The position numbers were made by a program, and so were the translations under genes. Shown here in pieces: positions 42,209 through 51,200 of a DNA stretch of 64,000 nt. Source of the DNA: Anaerolineales bacterium (GTDB lineage Bacteria; Chloroflexota; Anaerolineae; 4572-78; J111). The first letter of the stretch is position 1. The number at the start of each line of letters is the position of its first letter. The notes beneath the pieces are model-generated. The model searched no databases and was not told the DNA's origin. It worked only from the letters and a program-made list of their open reading frames with translations. The stretch lies in NCBI GenBank assembly GCA_015075405.1, contig JABTUK010000001.1, positions 1,736,001 through 1,800,000 on the forward strand, written 5' to 3'.

Positions 42209-42811
42209 TTACTCCGAGGGAAAAATATGATTGACAATGATGCCAAAACCCGATAATACAGTAGAGGTAGCGGTTTCATCAGGTCCAAAGCGACCCCACA
42301 ATTGATATTTTGTGTCGCGCAACACAAATACCTCAATCGTGCGGACGTCGGGGTCTATTAGCCAATATTCGGGTACACCGGCCTGCTCGTAAAGTCTAAA
42401 TTTTGTCACCCGATCATAGTAAGGATTGCCCGCCGAAAGAATCTCGACCAACAAATCTGGCACACCTGAGACATTCTTTTCGGTGATGATTTCCAGCCGC
42501 TCTCGACTGATAAATAAAATATCAGGTTGAACTGGCGTTGCACCGGGTTCGATCACTAAATCACAAGGCGCATAGAGTACTTCGCCCAGATTGTGTTCCT
42601 GAATGTAGTCCCAAAAAGCATACTCCAAATTTCGAGAGATTCGTTGGTGGCGAGTGGAGGGCGCTGGCGTCATCATATATAATTCTCCCCAGATAATCTC
42701 ATAGCGATTTCCATCATCAGGCAAATCCAAATAATCCTGATAGGTCCATTCACCGGGGGCGGGCCACTGCCGCAGCGGCAGTGCTGTGGTTGAGATTGCT
42801 TTAAGAGCCAT
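42209..42811 (-). CDS. Uma2 family (DUF820) PD-(D/E)xK protein
   Basis: The 200-residue protein belongs to the Uma2/DUF820 family, which has a restriction-endonuclease-like fold. Typical strings are YLDLPDDGNRYEIIWGELY, VQPDILFI with the catalytic-type Asp, PDLLVEILSAGNPYYDR and EYWLIDP. Such proteins are abundant in Chloroflexota and cyanobacteria and are usually orphans; the target is unknown. ATG 42811 follows GTAGGAGG. A promoter with a palindrome just downstream of its -10 box precedes it, suggesting control by a repressor or by itself. Confidence 0.88.
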   Translation of the reverse strand: MALKAISTTALPLRQWPAPGEWTYQDYLDLPDDGNRYEIIWGELYMMTPAPSTRHQRISRNLEYAFWDYIQEHNLGEVLYAPCDLVIEPGATPVQPDILFISRERLEIITEKNVSGVPDLLVEILSAGNPYYDRVTKFRLYEQAGVPEYWLIDPDVRTIEVFVLRDTKYQLWGRFGPDETATSTVLSGFGIIVNHIFPSE

Positions 42812-42833
42812 ACGTTTTACCTCCTACGCAAAA

Positions 42834-42850
42834 TTTGAGATAGTCTCAAA
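42834..42850. promoter_or_regulatory. Operator-like palindrome upstream of the Uma2 gene
   Basis: TTTGAGA-TAG-TCTCAAA is a perfect 7-bp inverted repeat with a 3-bp centre, between the -10 box (42863-42868) and the start codon. This is a usual place for a repressor site; the regulator is not identified. Confidence 0.5.
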
Positions 42851-42862
42851 ACTATGTCCAAA

Positions 42863-42890
42863 ATTCTACCCTATTGTCTAAAAAGGTCAA
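42863..42890 (-). promoter_or_regulatory. Sigma70-type promoter of the Uma2 gene
   Basis: On the minus strand TTGACC (42890-42885) and TAGAAT (42868-42863) have a 16-base spacer. Confidence 0.55.
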
Positions 42891-42928
42891 CCTGACTGGA
42901 AAGGTGAAGAAGGTAGAATCTTTTACTT

Positions 42929-42961
42929 CTTCCGCCTTCATCCTTCCGCCTTCATCCTTCC
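42929..42961. repeat. Tandem heptamers at the 3' end of hyuB
   Basis: TTCATCC/TTCCGCC units straddle the stop codon of hyuB, so its last residues (GRMKAEG) are partly repeat-coded. Confidence 0.8.
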
Positions 42962-44584
42962 ATACCCTCCCCCGCCCGGTGTCTCAATGCGCAGGACATC
43001 ACCGCTTTGTAGTATCTGCGAGGTTTTGCCGGGTAGCTCAATTTCCTGACCCGTCCGCACCAAAATATTGCGGCCGGTTTGTCCTGCTTCCCCTCCGTCC
43101 AGGCCAAAGGGGGCCAGGCGCCGCCGCTCGGTCAGCAGGGTCACTTGGGCCTCGCGCAGCAGTTTGACTTCCCGGCGAATGCCGTCGCCGCCGCGATGAA
43201 GCCCTGCTCCGCCGGAACCGCGCCGAATTTCGTAGCGGCGCATCAGAAAGGGGTAGGCATATTCCAGGGCCTCGATGGGCGTGTTGAGGGTGTTGGTCAT
43301 GTGGCACTGCAAGGCCGACCCACCGGGGGCGTGCGGTCCCGCCCCCATCCCCCCGCCGATGGTTTCGTAATAGGTGTAAAATTTACGCCGCTCCGGGTCC
43401 CAGCCGCCGATGACCATATTGTTCATCGTTCCCTGGGCTGCCGCCGGAACGCGTTCCGGGCTGGCCTGGGCCAGTGCGCCCAGCAGCACATCCACAATTC
43501 GCTGCGAGGTTTCGACATTGCCGCCAGCTACCGCGGCTGGCGGCCGGGCGTTGACCACTGTGCCTGCCGGGGCGATGACGGTCAGCGGGGCCAGGCAGCC
43601 GCTGTTTGCTGGAATATCCAGCCCGATCAACGCCCGAAACATGTACAGCACCGCCGAAAGGGTAACGGCGTAAACGGTGTTGACGCTACCCCTAACCTGG
43701 GCGGCGCTGCCGCTAAAATCTATCACTGCCTTGTCGCCGGCCAGGGTGATGGTGACGGCAATTTTGACCGGCCCAGAGCCGAGACCGTCATCGTCCAAAA
43801 AATCCTCAAAATTGTACTGGCCGTTGGGCAGTTCCATGATAAGGGCGCGGGTCATCCGCTCGGCGTAGGCCAGCAGGCCGGCCATATATTGACTCACCTC
43901 GGCCTGGCCGTGCTGGGCGACCAGTTCTAGCATCCGCTCGACCCCCTTGGCGTTGGCTGCCAGTTGCGCCCGCAAATCGCCCGCCCGTTCTTCGGGGGTG
44001 CGGACATTGGCCAGCAGCAGACTCAAGACGCCTTGGTTCATCTGCCCGGCCTCGACCAGCTTGAGCGGCGGAATGATAATTCCTTCCTGAAAAATCTCCT
44101 GCGACAGCGGCATCGAGCCGGGAGTCATCCCACCCACATCGGCGTGGTGAGCGCGGTTGGCGACGAAGGCGAAGGGGGGCGGGGACGCGAGGAGGCGAGG
44201 AGGCGGGAAAAATGCCGTGTCTTCGCCTCCTCGTCTCTTCGCCTCTTCTTCAGCAGGCAAGAAAATTGGCGCAATCATGGTGATGTCCGGCAAATGACTC
44301 CCCCCGCGGAAGGGGTCGTTGAGGATGACGACATCGCCGGGAGCAAAATTGATTTGCTCAATCGCCGTCGCCACCGAAATGGGCATCGCGCCCAGGTGAA
44401 CGGGAATGTGGGCGGCCTGGGCAATCATTTGCCCGGCGGCGTCGAACAGGGCGCAAGAAAAGTCCAGCCGTTCCTTGATGTTGGGCGAGTAGGCCGTCCG
44501 CCGCAGGGCCATGCCCATCTCTTCGGCAATGGAGGCAAAGCGGTTTTTGAATAGTTCGAGGAGGATGGGGTCGTAATTCATCAT
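42938..44584 (-). CDS. hyuB: Hydantoinase/oxoprolinase subunit B
   Basis: The 548-residue protein is the B subunit of ATP-dependent hydantoinase/5-oxoprolinase-type enzymes, which open cyclic amides. It has the N-terminal [12 protein letters not shown], the [15 protein letters not shown] motif (about 89-103), [16 protein letters not shown], and C-terminal GGGGYG. A loop near 110-135 ([19 protein letters not shown]) is made by an inverted tandem repeat. ATG 44584 has GGAGA upstream. The A subunit is encoded separately at 45338-47419, interrupted by a toxin-antitoxin remnant. The substrate (hydantoin, oxoproline or other) cannot be told. Confidence 0.88.
   Translation of the reverse strand: MMNYDPILLELFKNRFASIAEEMGMALRRTAYSPNIKERLDFSCALFDAAGQMIAQAAHIPVHLGAMPISVATAIEQINFAPGDVVILNDPFRGGSHLPDITMIAPIFLPAEEEAKRRGGEDTAFFPPPRLLASPPPFAFVANRAHHADVGGMTPGSMPLSQEIFQEGIIIPPLKLVEAGQMNQGVLSLLLANVRTPEERAGDLRAQLAANAKGVERMLELVAQHGQAEVSQYMAGLLAYAERMTRALIMELPNGQYNFEDFLDDDGLGSGPVKIAVTITLAGDKAVIDFSGSAAQVRGSVNTVYAVTLSAVLYMFRALIGLDIPANSGCLAPLTVIAPAGTVVNARPPAAVAGGNVETSQRIVDVLLGALAQASPERVPAAAQGTMNNMVIGGWDPERRKFYTYYETIGGGMGAGPHAPGGSALQCHMTNTLNTPIEALEYAYPFLMRRYEIRRGSGGAGLHRGGDGIRREVKLLREAQVTLLTERRRLAPFGLDGGEAGQTGRNILVRTGQEIELPGKTSQILQSGDVLRIETPGGGGYGRMKAEG
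44185..44249. repeat. In-gene inverted pair of GAGGCGAG-type repeats
   Basis: GAGGCGAG units (44187-44206) face TCGCCTCC/TCGCCTCT units (44223-44246) inside hyuB, in the loop after the NDPFRGGSH motif. Confidence 0.85.
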
Positions 44585-44609
44585 TATTCTCCAACTTTGT
44601 CAAAAATTG

Positions 44610-44618
44610 TGGTACAAT
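44610..44618 (+). promoter_or_regulatory. Extended -10 promoter of the antitoxin gene
   Basis: TGGTACAAT (44610-44618) fits an extended -10 element in the short gap between divergent genes. No good -35 box was found at the usual distance. Confidence 0.4.
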
Positions 44619-44651
44619 TTAGCTCGAAATTCTTTTTCAGGAGGTCAAATA

Positions 44652-44993
44652 GTGAATATCGCTCAGACATCTTTTGCCGAAGTTACCGCCCAACGTTTGC
44701 AAGCCCTGGCTGAACTTTACCGGCTAGGCCAGGTGAGTGAAGTGATGGATCGCACTTTAGAGAAGTTGCTGGCTTATGAAGCCGAACTTTGCCAGACTCA
44801 ACTCAACCAGTTGCAGACAGATCTGGCGGCCTTTGAACAACAGTATCAGCTTTCCTCGGATGAATTTTATCGCCGTTTTCAAGCCGGGCAAACTGACGAT
44901 TCTATAGATTTTGTGGAGTGGGCCTCCTTGGTCCAGATGGCCCACAACCTCAAACAGAGATTAAAATTGCTCACTGAGGCTGTCAAAGCGTGA
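44652..44993 (+). CDS. Probable antitoxin of a TumE-type toxin-antitoxin pair
   Basis: The 113-residue helical protein has LAAFEQQYQLSSDEFYRRF and DDSIDFVEWASLVQMAHNL strings characteristic of small proteins that precede DUF6516/TumE toxin genes. They are probable antitoxins that bind the toxin and may repress the operon. GTG 44652 is chosen because AGGAGG lies eight bases ahead; an upstream ATG at 44607 is less likely. The following toxin gene is broken (44990-45126), which leaves this antitoxin as an orphan. It lies between hyuB and hyuA. The assignment rests on recalled family patterns. Confidence 0.6.
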   Translation: MNIAQTSFAEVTAQRLQALAELYRLGQVSEVMDRTLEKLLAYEAELCQTQLNQLQTDLAAFEQQYQLSSDEFYRRFQAGQTDDSIDFVEWASLVQMAHNLKQRLKLLTEAVKA

Positions 44994-45126
44994 CAGTTGA
45001 CCAATATCTGGCCTCAATCAAGGCTCGGCTTTTCACATCTTTAATGATCCAACAGGTACAATTGAACCAGGTCAGCCGGTTGATTTTTTTGCGGTATTGG
45101 ATATGATTGTTCAACATTTAAGCTAG
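44990..45126 (+). pseudogene. TumE-type toxin remnant with internal deletion and frameshift
   Basis: GTG 44990 overlaps the antitoxin stop codon and encodes VTVDQYLASIKARL, the usual N-terminus of DUF6516/TumE toxins. From about base 45030 the typical C-terminus (FNDPTGTIEPGQPVDFFAVL, then DMIVQHLS) is found in another frame and ends at TAG 45126. The full toxin has about 110-130 residues, so some 60-80 residues are missing. In its own frame the 38-residue product stops at 45106. The deletion probably removed the toxic activity while the antitoxin stayed. Confidence 0.6.
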
Positions 45127-45190
45127 CGGCTGGCCCTTTCAGCGCTTTCAGTAATTCATTTTTCTGAACGGCTCTAGAGTTTGCCTTTTT

Positions 45191-45210
45191 ATTCATTCAT
45201 TCATTCATTC
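45191..45210. repeat. ATTC tetranucleotide repeat
   Basis: Five perfect ATTC units stand in non-coding DNA beside the P1 element. Confidence 0.9.
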
Positions 45211-45225
45211 ACCAAACGTTTAAGA

Positions 45226-45320
45226 CTCAGTAGATCCAATTTTCGAGGAGTGAGGCACGCCCACGTGCCGAACACCGCCGCACGTGGGCGTGCTGGCCCC
45301 TCAAATTTGGATCCACTGAG
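45226..45320. repeat. Palindromic element family P1, copy C
   Basis: CTCAGTAGATCCAATTTT (45226-45243) faces AAATTTGGATCCACTGAG (45303-45320). The core has GGCACGCCCACGTGCC and GCACGTGGGCGTGC. The right half matches the truncated copy at 39483-39536 almost exactly. Confidence 0.9.
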
Positions 45321-45337
45321 ACTCAAATTGTTTAGCC

Positions 45338-47419
45338 TCAACGAGACAAACCAACGCGACCCACTTCCACCATCAAATTGCGGTATTCATCCACCCTCAA
45401 CCCATCCCCCGACCCAAGAAATACTGTCGTATCAGGGTGAACAATCACCGCCGGGCCAACCAGACGGTGGCTAGGCTGCAAGGCCTTGCCCTCGTAAAAA
45501 GGAGTCTCTGCCGGGCCATCAGCCAAAATGACTTGACGAGTCTCAAACGGCGCAGGCGTCGGCTGGGCCTGAACAGGAAGTGGGGTCAGGGGCGGGCGGG
45601 GCAAATGACCGGTGGCCCGCAGCCGCACATTGACTACCTCAATCGGCATGCTCGGTTCGCTATGGCCATAGGCGCGGGCGTGGGCAGTGTGAAAGTCAGC
45701 GGTAAAGGTAGAGGTGAAGGGTATGGTCAGTTCATAGGATTGGCCGCGATAGCGCATGTCCAGCAGCGGCTCCAGGGAGATCTGCGCTTGCGGCACGCCT
45801 TCGGCGGCGAGGTCAGCCAGCCCGTGTTCGACTAGCGGGGTCATAAGCGCCTCTAATTCCGTGTAGGGCGTGTCGCCGGAACACATGATGGTTTGAGCGT
45901 AATCTTTGACCACGTCGGCGGCGAGCATGCCAAAGGCCGATAGGGTGGCGGCATTGGGCGGAATCAGCACACGGGGGATACCCAGGCTGCGGGCTAAGTC
46001 GGCGGCATGGAGACCGCCCGCGCCGCCAAAGGAAACCAGGGTAAACTCGCGGGGATCATAACCGCGCTGCACCGAAATGACCCGCAGGGCGCGCTCCATA
46101 TGGGCGTTGACAACGGCAATCACGCCCAGGGCGGCGCTTTGGGCGGGGGTCAGACCCCGCTTGAGGGGTAGCCCTGCTTCCTGCGTTAATTGGGTCAAAG
46201 CTGCTTCGGCAGCGGACAGATCCAGGGCCATGTGTCCACCCAGAAAGTGATCGGCGGCCAGGCGGCCCAAAATGAGATTGGCGTCGGTGACGGTGGGCTG
46301 TTGGCCGCCGCGCCCGTAACAGACCGGGCCGGGATCGGCGCCCGCGCTCTGCGGCCCAACGCGCAGCGCGCCGCCCGCATCCACGTAGGCAATGGAGCCG
46401 CCGCCGGAGCCGACGGTGTGAATATCAATGATTGGGATGCGGATGGGCAGGCCGCCGATTTCTGCTTCGGTGGTCACCTGGACACTGCCCGGGCACAGTG
46501 AAACATCGGTTGAGGTGCCGCCCATATCAAAGGTGAGCAGGCGGCTAAAACCGGCTGCCTCGGCCACGTAACGCGCCCCAACCACTCCCCCGGCTGGGCC
46601 GGATAAGACACAGCGCACGGCCTCGCGCCGAGCTTGGGCCGCCGAAATGCTGCCGCCGTTGGACTGCATCACCCGGAAATCGGCGGCCCCACTCTCTCGT
46701 TCCAGCCGGCCCAGGTAGCGGTCCATCACCGGCGAGACATAAGCGTTGACCACGGTGGTACTGGTTCGTTCGTACTCGCGGAATTCGGGCAGCACTTCGT
46801 GCGAAGGGGAGACAAAAAAGCCGGCCTGCCGCAGCCGCTCGGCAATTATCTTTTCGTGCTCAGGATCGAGAAAAGAGAAAAGCAGGCTGACCGCCACCGA
46901 CATGACTCCGGCGGCCCGCAATTGCTGGATCAGCGACTCCAGCGCGGTCGGGTCGAGCGGCTGGATGATCTGGCCGCGATAATTGACTCGTTCCGTCACT
47001 TCAAAACGCAGCTCCGGCGGAACCAGGGCCGGGGGGCGACGGCTGAATAGATCATACAGATCGGGCCGGTTCTGGCGGCCAATTTCCAGCACATCCCGGA
47101 ATCCCGCTGTCGTGACCAGGGCGGTGACAGCCCCCTTTCGTTCCAACAAGGCGTTGGTGGCTACGGTAGAACCATGCACAATAGAGAGACCGGGGACCGG
47201 GGACCAGGGACCGGTAGTCGAGAGTTGAGGATCATTGTCAGTGAGAGAAGTTCCCTTCTGAACTGACCCCTGACCCCTGATAACTGATAACTGGCCCAAC
47301 ACGGCTTCGGCGGGGTCGTGGGGGGTAGAGAGGGTTTTTTGGGTGTGGAATGTGCCTGTAGTTTCGTCAAATAAGACAAAATCGGTAAAGGTCCCGCCAA
47401 TGTCAATGCCGATGCGCAT
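45338..47419 (-). CDS. hyuA: Hydantoinase/oxoprolinase subunit A
   Basis: The 693-residue protein is the ATP-binding A subunit. It begins MRIGIDIGGTFTDFVLFD, an actin-like phosphate loop, and has a second loop LTFDMGGTSTDVSL (about 292-305), IHTVGSGGGSIAYVD and the C-terminal hydantoinase A domain. ATG 47419 follows a weak AGGGG. A loop near 44-75 (QLSVIRGQGSVQKGTSL and TTGPWSPVPG) is made of tandem repeats at 47190-47296 and is unlike family members. Together with hyuB it should open cyclic amides such as hydantoins or 5-oxoproline with ATP. The A and B genes, usually adjacent, are separated by a toxin-antitoxin remnant and repeats. Confidence 0.88.
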   Translation of the reverse strand: MRIGIDIGGTFTDFVLFDETTGTFHTQKTLSTPHDPAEAVLGQLSVIRGQGSVQKGTSLTDNDPQLSTTGPWSPVPGLSIVHGSTVATNALLERKGAVTALVTTAGFRDVLEIGRQNRPDLYDLFSRRPPALVPPELRFEVTERVNYRGQIIQPLDPTALESLIQQLRAAGVMSVAVSLLFSFLDPEHEKIIAERLRQAGFFVSPSHEVLPEFREYERTSTTVVNAYVSPVMDRYLGRLERESGAADFRVMQSNGGSISAAQARREAVRCVLSGPAGGVVGARYVAEAAGFSRLLTFDMGGTSTDVSLCPGSVQVTTEAEIGGLPIRIPIIDIHTVGSGGGSIAYVDAGGALRVGPQSAGADPGPVCYGRGGQQPTVTDANLILGRLAADHFLGGHMALDLSAAEAALTQLTQEAGLPLKRGLTPAQSAALGVIAVVNAHMERALRVISVQRGYDPREFTLVSFGGAGGLHAADLARSLGIPRVLIPPNAATLSAFGMLAADVVKDYAQTIMCSGDTPYTELEALMTPLVEHGLADLAAEGVPQAQISLEPLLDMRYRGQSYELTIPFTSTFTADFHTAHARAYGHSEPSMPIEVVNVRLRATGHLPRPPLTPLPVQAQPTPAPFETRQVILADGPAETPFYEGKALQPSHRLVGPAVIVHPDTTVFLGSGDGLRVDEYRNLMVEVGRVGLSR
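47190..47296. repeat. In-gene tandem repeats GGGGACC and CCCCTGA/ATAACTG
   Basis: GGGGACC units (47190-47212) and CCCCTGA plus ATAACTG units (47265-47293) flank a hydrophilic loop of hyuA. Confidence 0.85.
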
Positions 47420-47437
47420 CGTTCAACCCCTGCTGGC

Positions 47438-47470
47438 TAAAAAAGAAACGTCCCATCGAAATGGGACGCT
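47438..47470 (-). terminator. Rho-independent terminator of the CBM48 gene
   Basis: On the minus strand GTCCCAT (47467-47461) and ATGGGAC (47456-47450) form a perfect stem capped by a TTCG tetraloop, followed by a TTTCTTTTTT tail. Confidence 0.85.
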
Positions 47471-47497
47471 TCCTTGTAAGAACAAATTGTTTTTGGC

Positions 47498-47800
47498 TTA
47501 GTTGTTATAAGTGACCACAACCGAGTTATCGCCGTCAACATTGTTGGGGACATACTTATCGGCCTGGGGGTCGTTGTACCACTCGCCATCGTTAACAAAA
47601 TAGCGATACTGATACTCGCGGCCCTGATCTACTTCAACCGTAGCTTTCCAAACCCCTTTGACCTTGCTCATGGGATTCTTGCTGGCGTCCCAGCCGTTAA
47701 ATTCGCCGACCACACTGGCGCGCTGGGCAGCGACCTCTTCTGGTAAAAAGAAGGTGACCTGGCAAGTCTTTTTGGATTTGATAAATTTTTTGTTTAACAT
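47498..47800 (-). CDS. CBM48/isoamylase N-domain-like small protein
   Basis: The 100-residue protein is a single CBM48-type (isoamylase early set) beta domain with VVGEFNGWDASKNPMSKV and YQYRYFVNDGEWYNDP, the strands that bind glycogen-like glucans in AMPK and branching enzymes. It has no catalytic part. ATG 47800 follows AAGGAGAACC. It is a single-gene unit ended by a strong terminator. Bacterial stand-alone CBM48 proteins are common in this phylum; their role is not established. The cytoplasm is its likely place. Confidence 0.85.
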   Translation of the reverse strand: MLNKKFIKSKKTCQVTFFLPEEVAAQRASVVGEFNGWDASKNPMSKVKGVWKATVEVDQGREYQYRYFVNDGEWYNDPQADKYVPNNVDGDNSVVVTYNN

Positions 47801-47989
47801 TGGTTCTCCTTATGCTGCAACGTCATCCTGCATATCGCCGTTGATTCTAAGGCACTGACGCTTTGAATGGTTATTAACGAAATCAATATAATCGAAGGCT
47901 TTAGCTTTGGCAAATTTCTTTACCGGAAGATTCAAAATAATTAACATCTTGCCTCGCAAAAGGTGACACCGAGAGGTGGTAACTGCTCA

Positions 47990-48145
47990 GCCCTCATGTC
48001 ATCCATTCGACAGGCTCACGCCCTTCGGCGCACCCGAAGGGGTGGGACAGGTTTCGAGGCCGTAGGCCGACGCGAAGCGTCTCTACAGCGCTGCATAGGC
48101 GTCAGAGATTTCTCCCTTCGGTCGAAATGACATGCTTGGAGTAGT
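47990..48145. repeat. Mosaic repeat of family P3
   Basis: It starts with GTAACTGCTCAG, has GACAGGCTCACGCCCTTCGG and GCGAAGCGTCTCTACAG modules, and ends AGATTTCTCCCTTCGGTCGAAATGACATG (split) as at 675-702. The larger gap 47801-48238 contains no gene besides this repeat, a promoter and a hairpin. Confidence 0.75.
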
Positions 48146-48152
48146 TATATTT

Positions 48153-48181
48153 TTGCCAACTCTACCTAGATAGACTATTAT
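48153..48181 (+). promoter_or_regulatory. Sigma70-type promoter of the GT-C cluster
   Basis: TTGCCA (48153-48158) and TATTAT (48176-48181) are spaced by 17 bases and precede a hairpin and the start of the first giant gene. Confidence 0.5.
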
Positions 48182-48191
48182 ACTTTAGCCA

Positions 48192-48217
48192 TAGCCCGCC
48201 CGTCTTGCGGCGGGCTA
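48192..48217 (+). promoter_or_regulatory. GC-rich hairpin at the 5' end of the transcript
   Basis: TAGCCCGCC (48192-48200) pairs perfectly with GGCGGGCTA (48209-48217). There is no U tail, so it is not a normal terminator. It lies at the predicted transcript start and could protect or attenuate the mRNA. Confidence 0.5.
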
Positions 48218-48238
48218 ATTGTTGATGGAGCGGTATCT

Positions 48239-51200
48239 TTGTTAGCAGAAAAACAATTTGAACGGCGTTGGATGCTTTGGCTGGAGTGGACCGTATTGCT
48301 GGCCCTCGTTGCTCTGGCCGCTTTTTTTCGTTATTGGCAACTGGAAACGGTTCCCCCCGGCTTCAACTCCGATGAGGCGGTGGGGGCCATGGGCGGGTTG
48401 ACCACCCTGCGCGAAGGGGTTAAATACTCTTATGAAGGCCAGGGCGGCGCCGGCTCGCTCGGTTTTTATTTTGTGGCGGCCTCCTTCTATTTATTCGGTC
48501 CCTCGATTGCCGCCGCTCGCGGTATCGCCGCCTGGGCCGGGGTGGTCAGTGTGCTGGCTAACTATTGGGCGGTGCGCGAACTCTTTCATCTGGAAGGGTT
48601 GACTCGCGCCCGGCTGCTGGCCGGACTATCTACCCTGGGGCTGGCGGTGTCACTCTGGCACATCCAGGCCAGCCGGGTGGTTTTTGCCGGTATCGGGGTA
48701 CCCTTTCTGCTGCTGCCTTCGGTTTATTTTTTGTGGTTGGGGCTGAATAGTCGACCGCCGACCGCCGACCCATTCGACAGGCTCAGAGCAGGCCGCCGAC
48801 CGCCGACGACTGATACTTACTTCCAGCTAACCCGATTGTGGCCTTTTGTGGTCAGCGGAATTTTTCTGGGCGCTCTGATGTATATTTATCTCTCCGGTGT
48901 CTTTGCGCCGCCGTTTTATGCCGCATTTTTTATCGCCCAATGGTTGGTTGTCGCCTTCTGGCGCAAATTGCCGGAAACTTCACCACTTTCTAAAAATTTA
49001 GAGTCTCTGGTCCCGCCTCAAGCCTATTTGACCAGCCACTTCCGGCAGCTTTTTGCCACCGGCTTAACGGCAGCGCTGCTGCTGCTGCCCCTCGTTTTTG
49101 TGCTGCTCACCCGGCCCGAACTCGAACCAGGCGCCACACGGGTCAGCCAGGCCATTTTTCTCAATCCTCAAATCAACCAGGGCGACCCCTGGGGCTTGCT
49201 CTGGCGCAGCATTGTAGGCAATTTTGGCGCGTATGGCATCTCTTTATCCTGGCTGATGGGACAGCCGCCGCAGCTTGCTATTCCCGCGCCGGTAGGGTTG
49301 GCTGTCTTTTTGGGCTTTCTCATTGCCTTGTGGCGCGGCCTGCGGGGACAGGCAGTTTACCTTTTTGCGGTCCTCTGGCTGGCGGTGATGTTACTGCCCA
49401 GTATCCTTTCGCCCGATATCATTCCGCACAATCTTCGCACCATTGGCGCCACCACCCCCGTTTACATTTTGGCCGCTATTTTTGTTATCTGGCTGTTTGA
49501 AACCCTGGGGATGATAAGTCAACGCTGGCTGCGACCCAAGCTGGGATACAACACCATTACCTGGGTGACTCGCGGAGCAGCCTTAGTCTTAGCCTTAGCC
49601 TTAGCCTCGACCTTCTGGCAAGCTACCGCTCAGAGTCTCCACCGCTATTTTTATATTTTTCCGCAAACCAACGATGCCCAGGCCGCCTATCATGTTTACG
49701 CGGTCAAGATGGCCGAGGAAATCAATCGCGAGCCGAGCAACGTCGTCGCTTTTATCTTGCCGCGCAATACCGCCGCCGGTGATATTGCCCGCAACTTTAC
49801 CACCGACTTTCTGACCGAACTGGCTCAGCCGCCCGCCGCCCACTACTGGGTGGTTGACGACGAAACTACCCTGCCCGCCGATTTGACCCGCGCCGCCGCC
49901 GGCCATACCACGCTGCGGCTGGTCAAATGGAAAACCTCCAAGCATACCGGGGCCGACCCCAAGCAGGTTTTGCCCTACTACCTGGAAAAATATGGCCGCT
50001 ACGAGCGCACCGATACCTTTGAATACTTTGATATTTCAACTTATGTACTGGAAGCCTCTGCTCCCAATTTTGAGGCCGCCGAAAAATTAACCCCGGCCAG
50101 CATTGATTTTGGCGGCCAGCTTCGCCTGACCGGCTATGCCCTCGGCGATGCCGGGGAGGTAGCTCACGTGGCCGACCGGCAGGCCCACAGCAATGATTTG
50201 CTCTGGCTGCGTCTGGCCTGGCAAAAAACAGCCGACCATGCCGAAAACCTCAAAGTTTCTGCCCAGGTTTACACCAAGGCCGGTCAGCTTGTCACCCAAA
50301 TTGACAAACTGCTCCAGAGCAACATTTTGCAGGTCGGCAGCGCTCAATGGCCCCTCGAGGCCGCTGAAAGCAGTTATTTCCTCATTCCTATACCCCCGGC
50401 CACCCCACCCGGAAGCTACACTCTCCGCTTGGCCGTTTACGGCGAAGAGTCTCAATCCCGGCTGCCCGTGAGCAGTGACACTCTGGGGCAGGCCGGGTTG
50501 GTAACGTTGACTGATTTTACCGTCGCCCCGGCCCAAAAACCGGTTGACCCTACTGCTGTGGAAGTGGCTTTGCCGGTCAAACAGGAATTATTACCCGGCC
50601 TGACCCTGGTCGGGTTTGAAACGCTGCCCGGCCAAACGGTTCGCTCCGGCGAGCCGTTTGGCGCTTCGCTGCTCTGGCAGGCAGGCGACAAGCCGCTGCC
50701 CGACAATCTGGCTATGGCGCTGGTGGTCAAGCCAGGTGAAGGTGATGACGAATGGCCCTTGTCTGAGCCGGTGAGCCTGGCCGGCGATTATTCCACTGGA
50801 CGCTGGCAGCCCGGCGAACTGCTGCGCGGCTGGCTGTCGGCCCGCATCCCGCCCACGCTTGAACCGGGGTTGTATAAACTCCGGCTGCGGCTAACCGAAG
50901 CCGCAAACCCTGAAACCGAAGTTGTTACCTTGCCTATCGGCGATTTTCAAATTGAGGGCTGGCCGCGTGTCTTCGACCCGCCTCAGCCACACGTCAAGCT
51001 TGGCGCTGATTTTGCCGGGCAGGCCACCTTGGTCGGTCTGGATGTCTTAAATCCACGCCCGGTAGAGGGGCAGTCGGAAACAGCCTCAAGATCGGCGCTG
51101 CTAAAACTAAAAGCGGGTGATACGCTGGCCGCTCAACTCTACTGGCGGGCCGAGGCCGAGTTTGAGCAGAATTATACGGCTTTTATCCACCTGATTGGCC

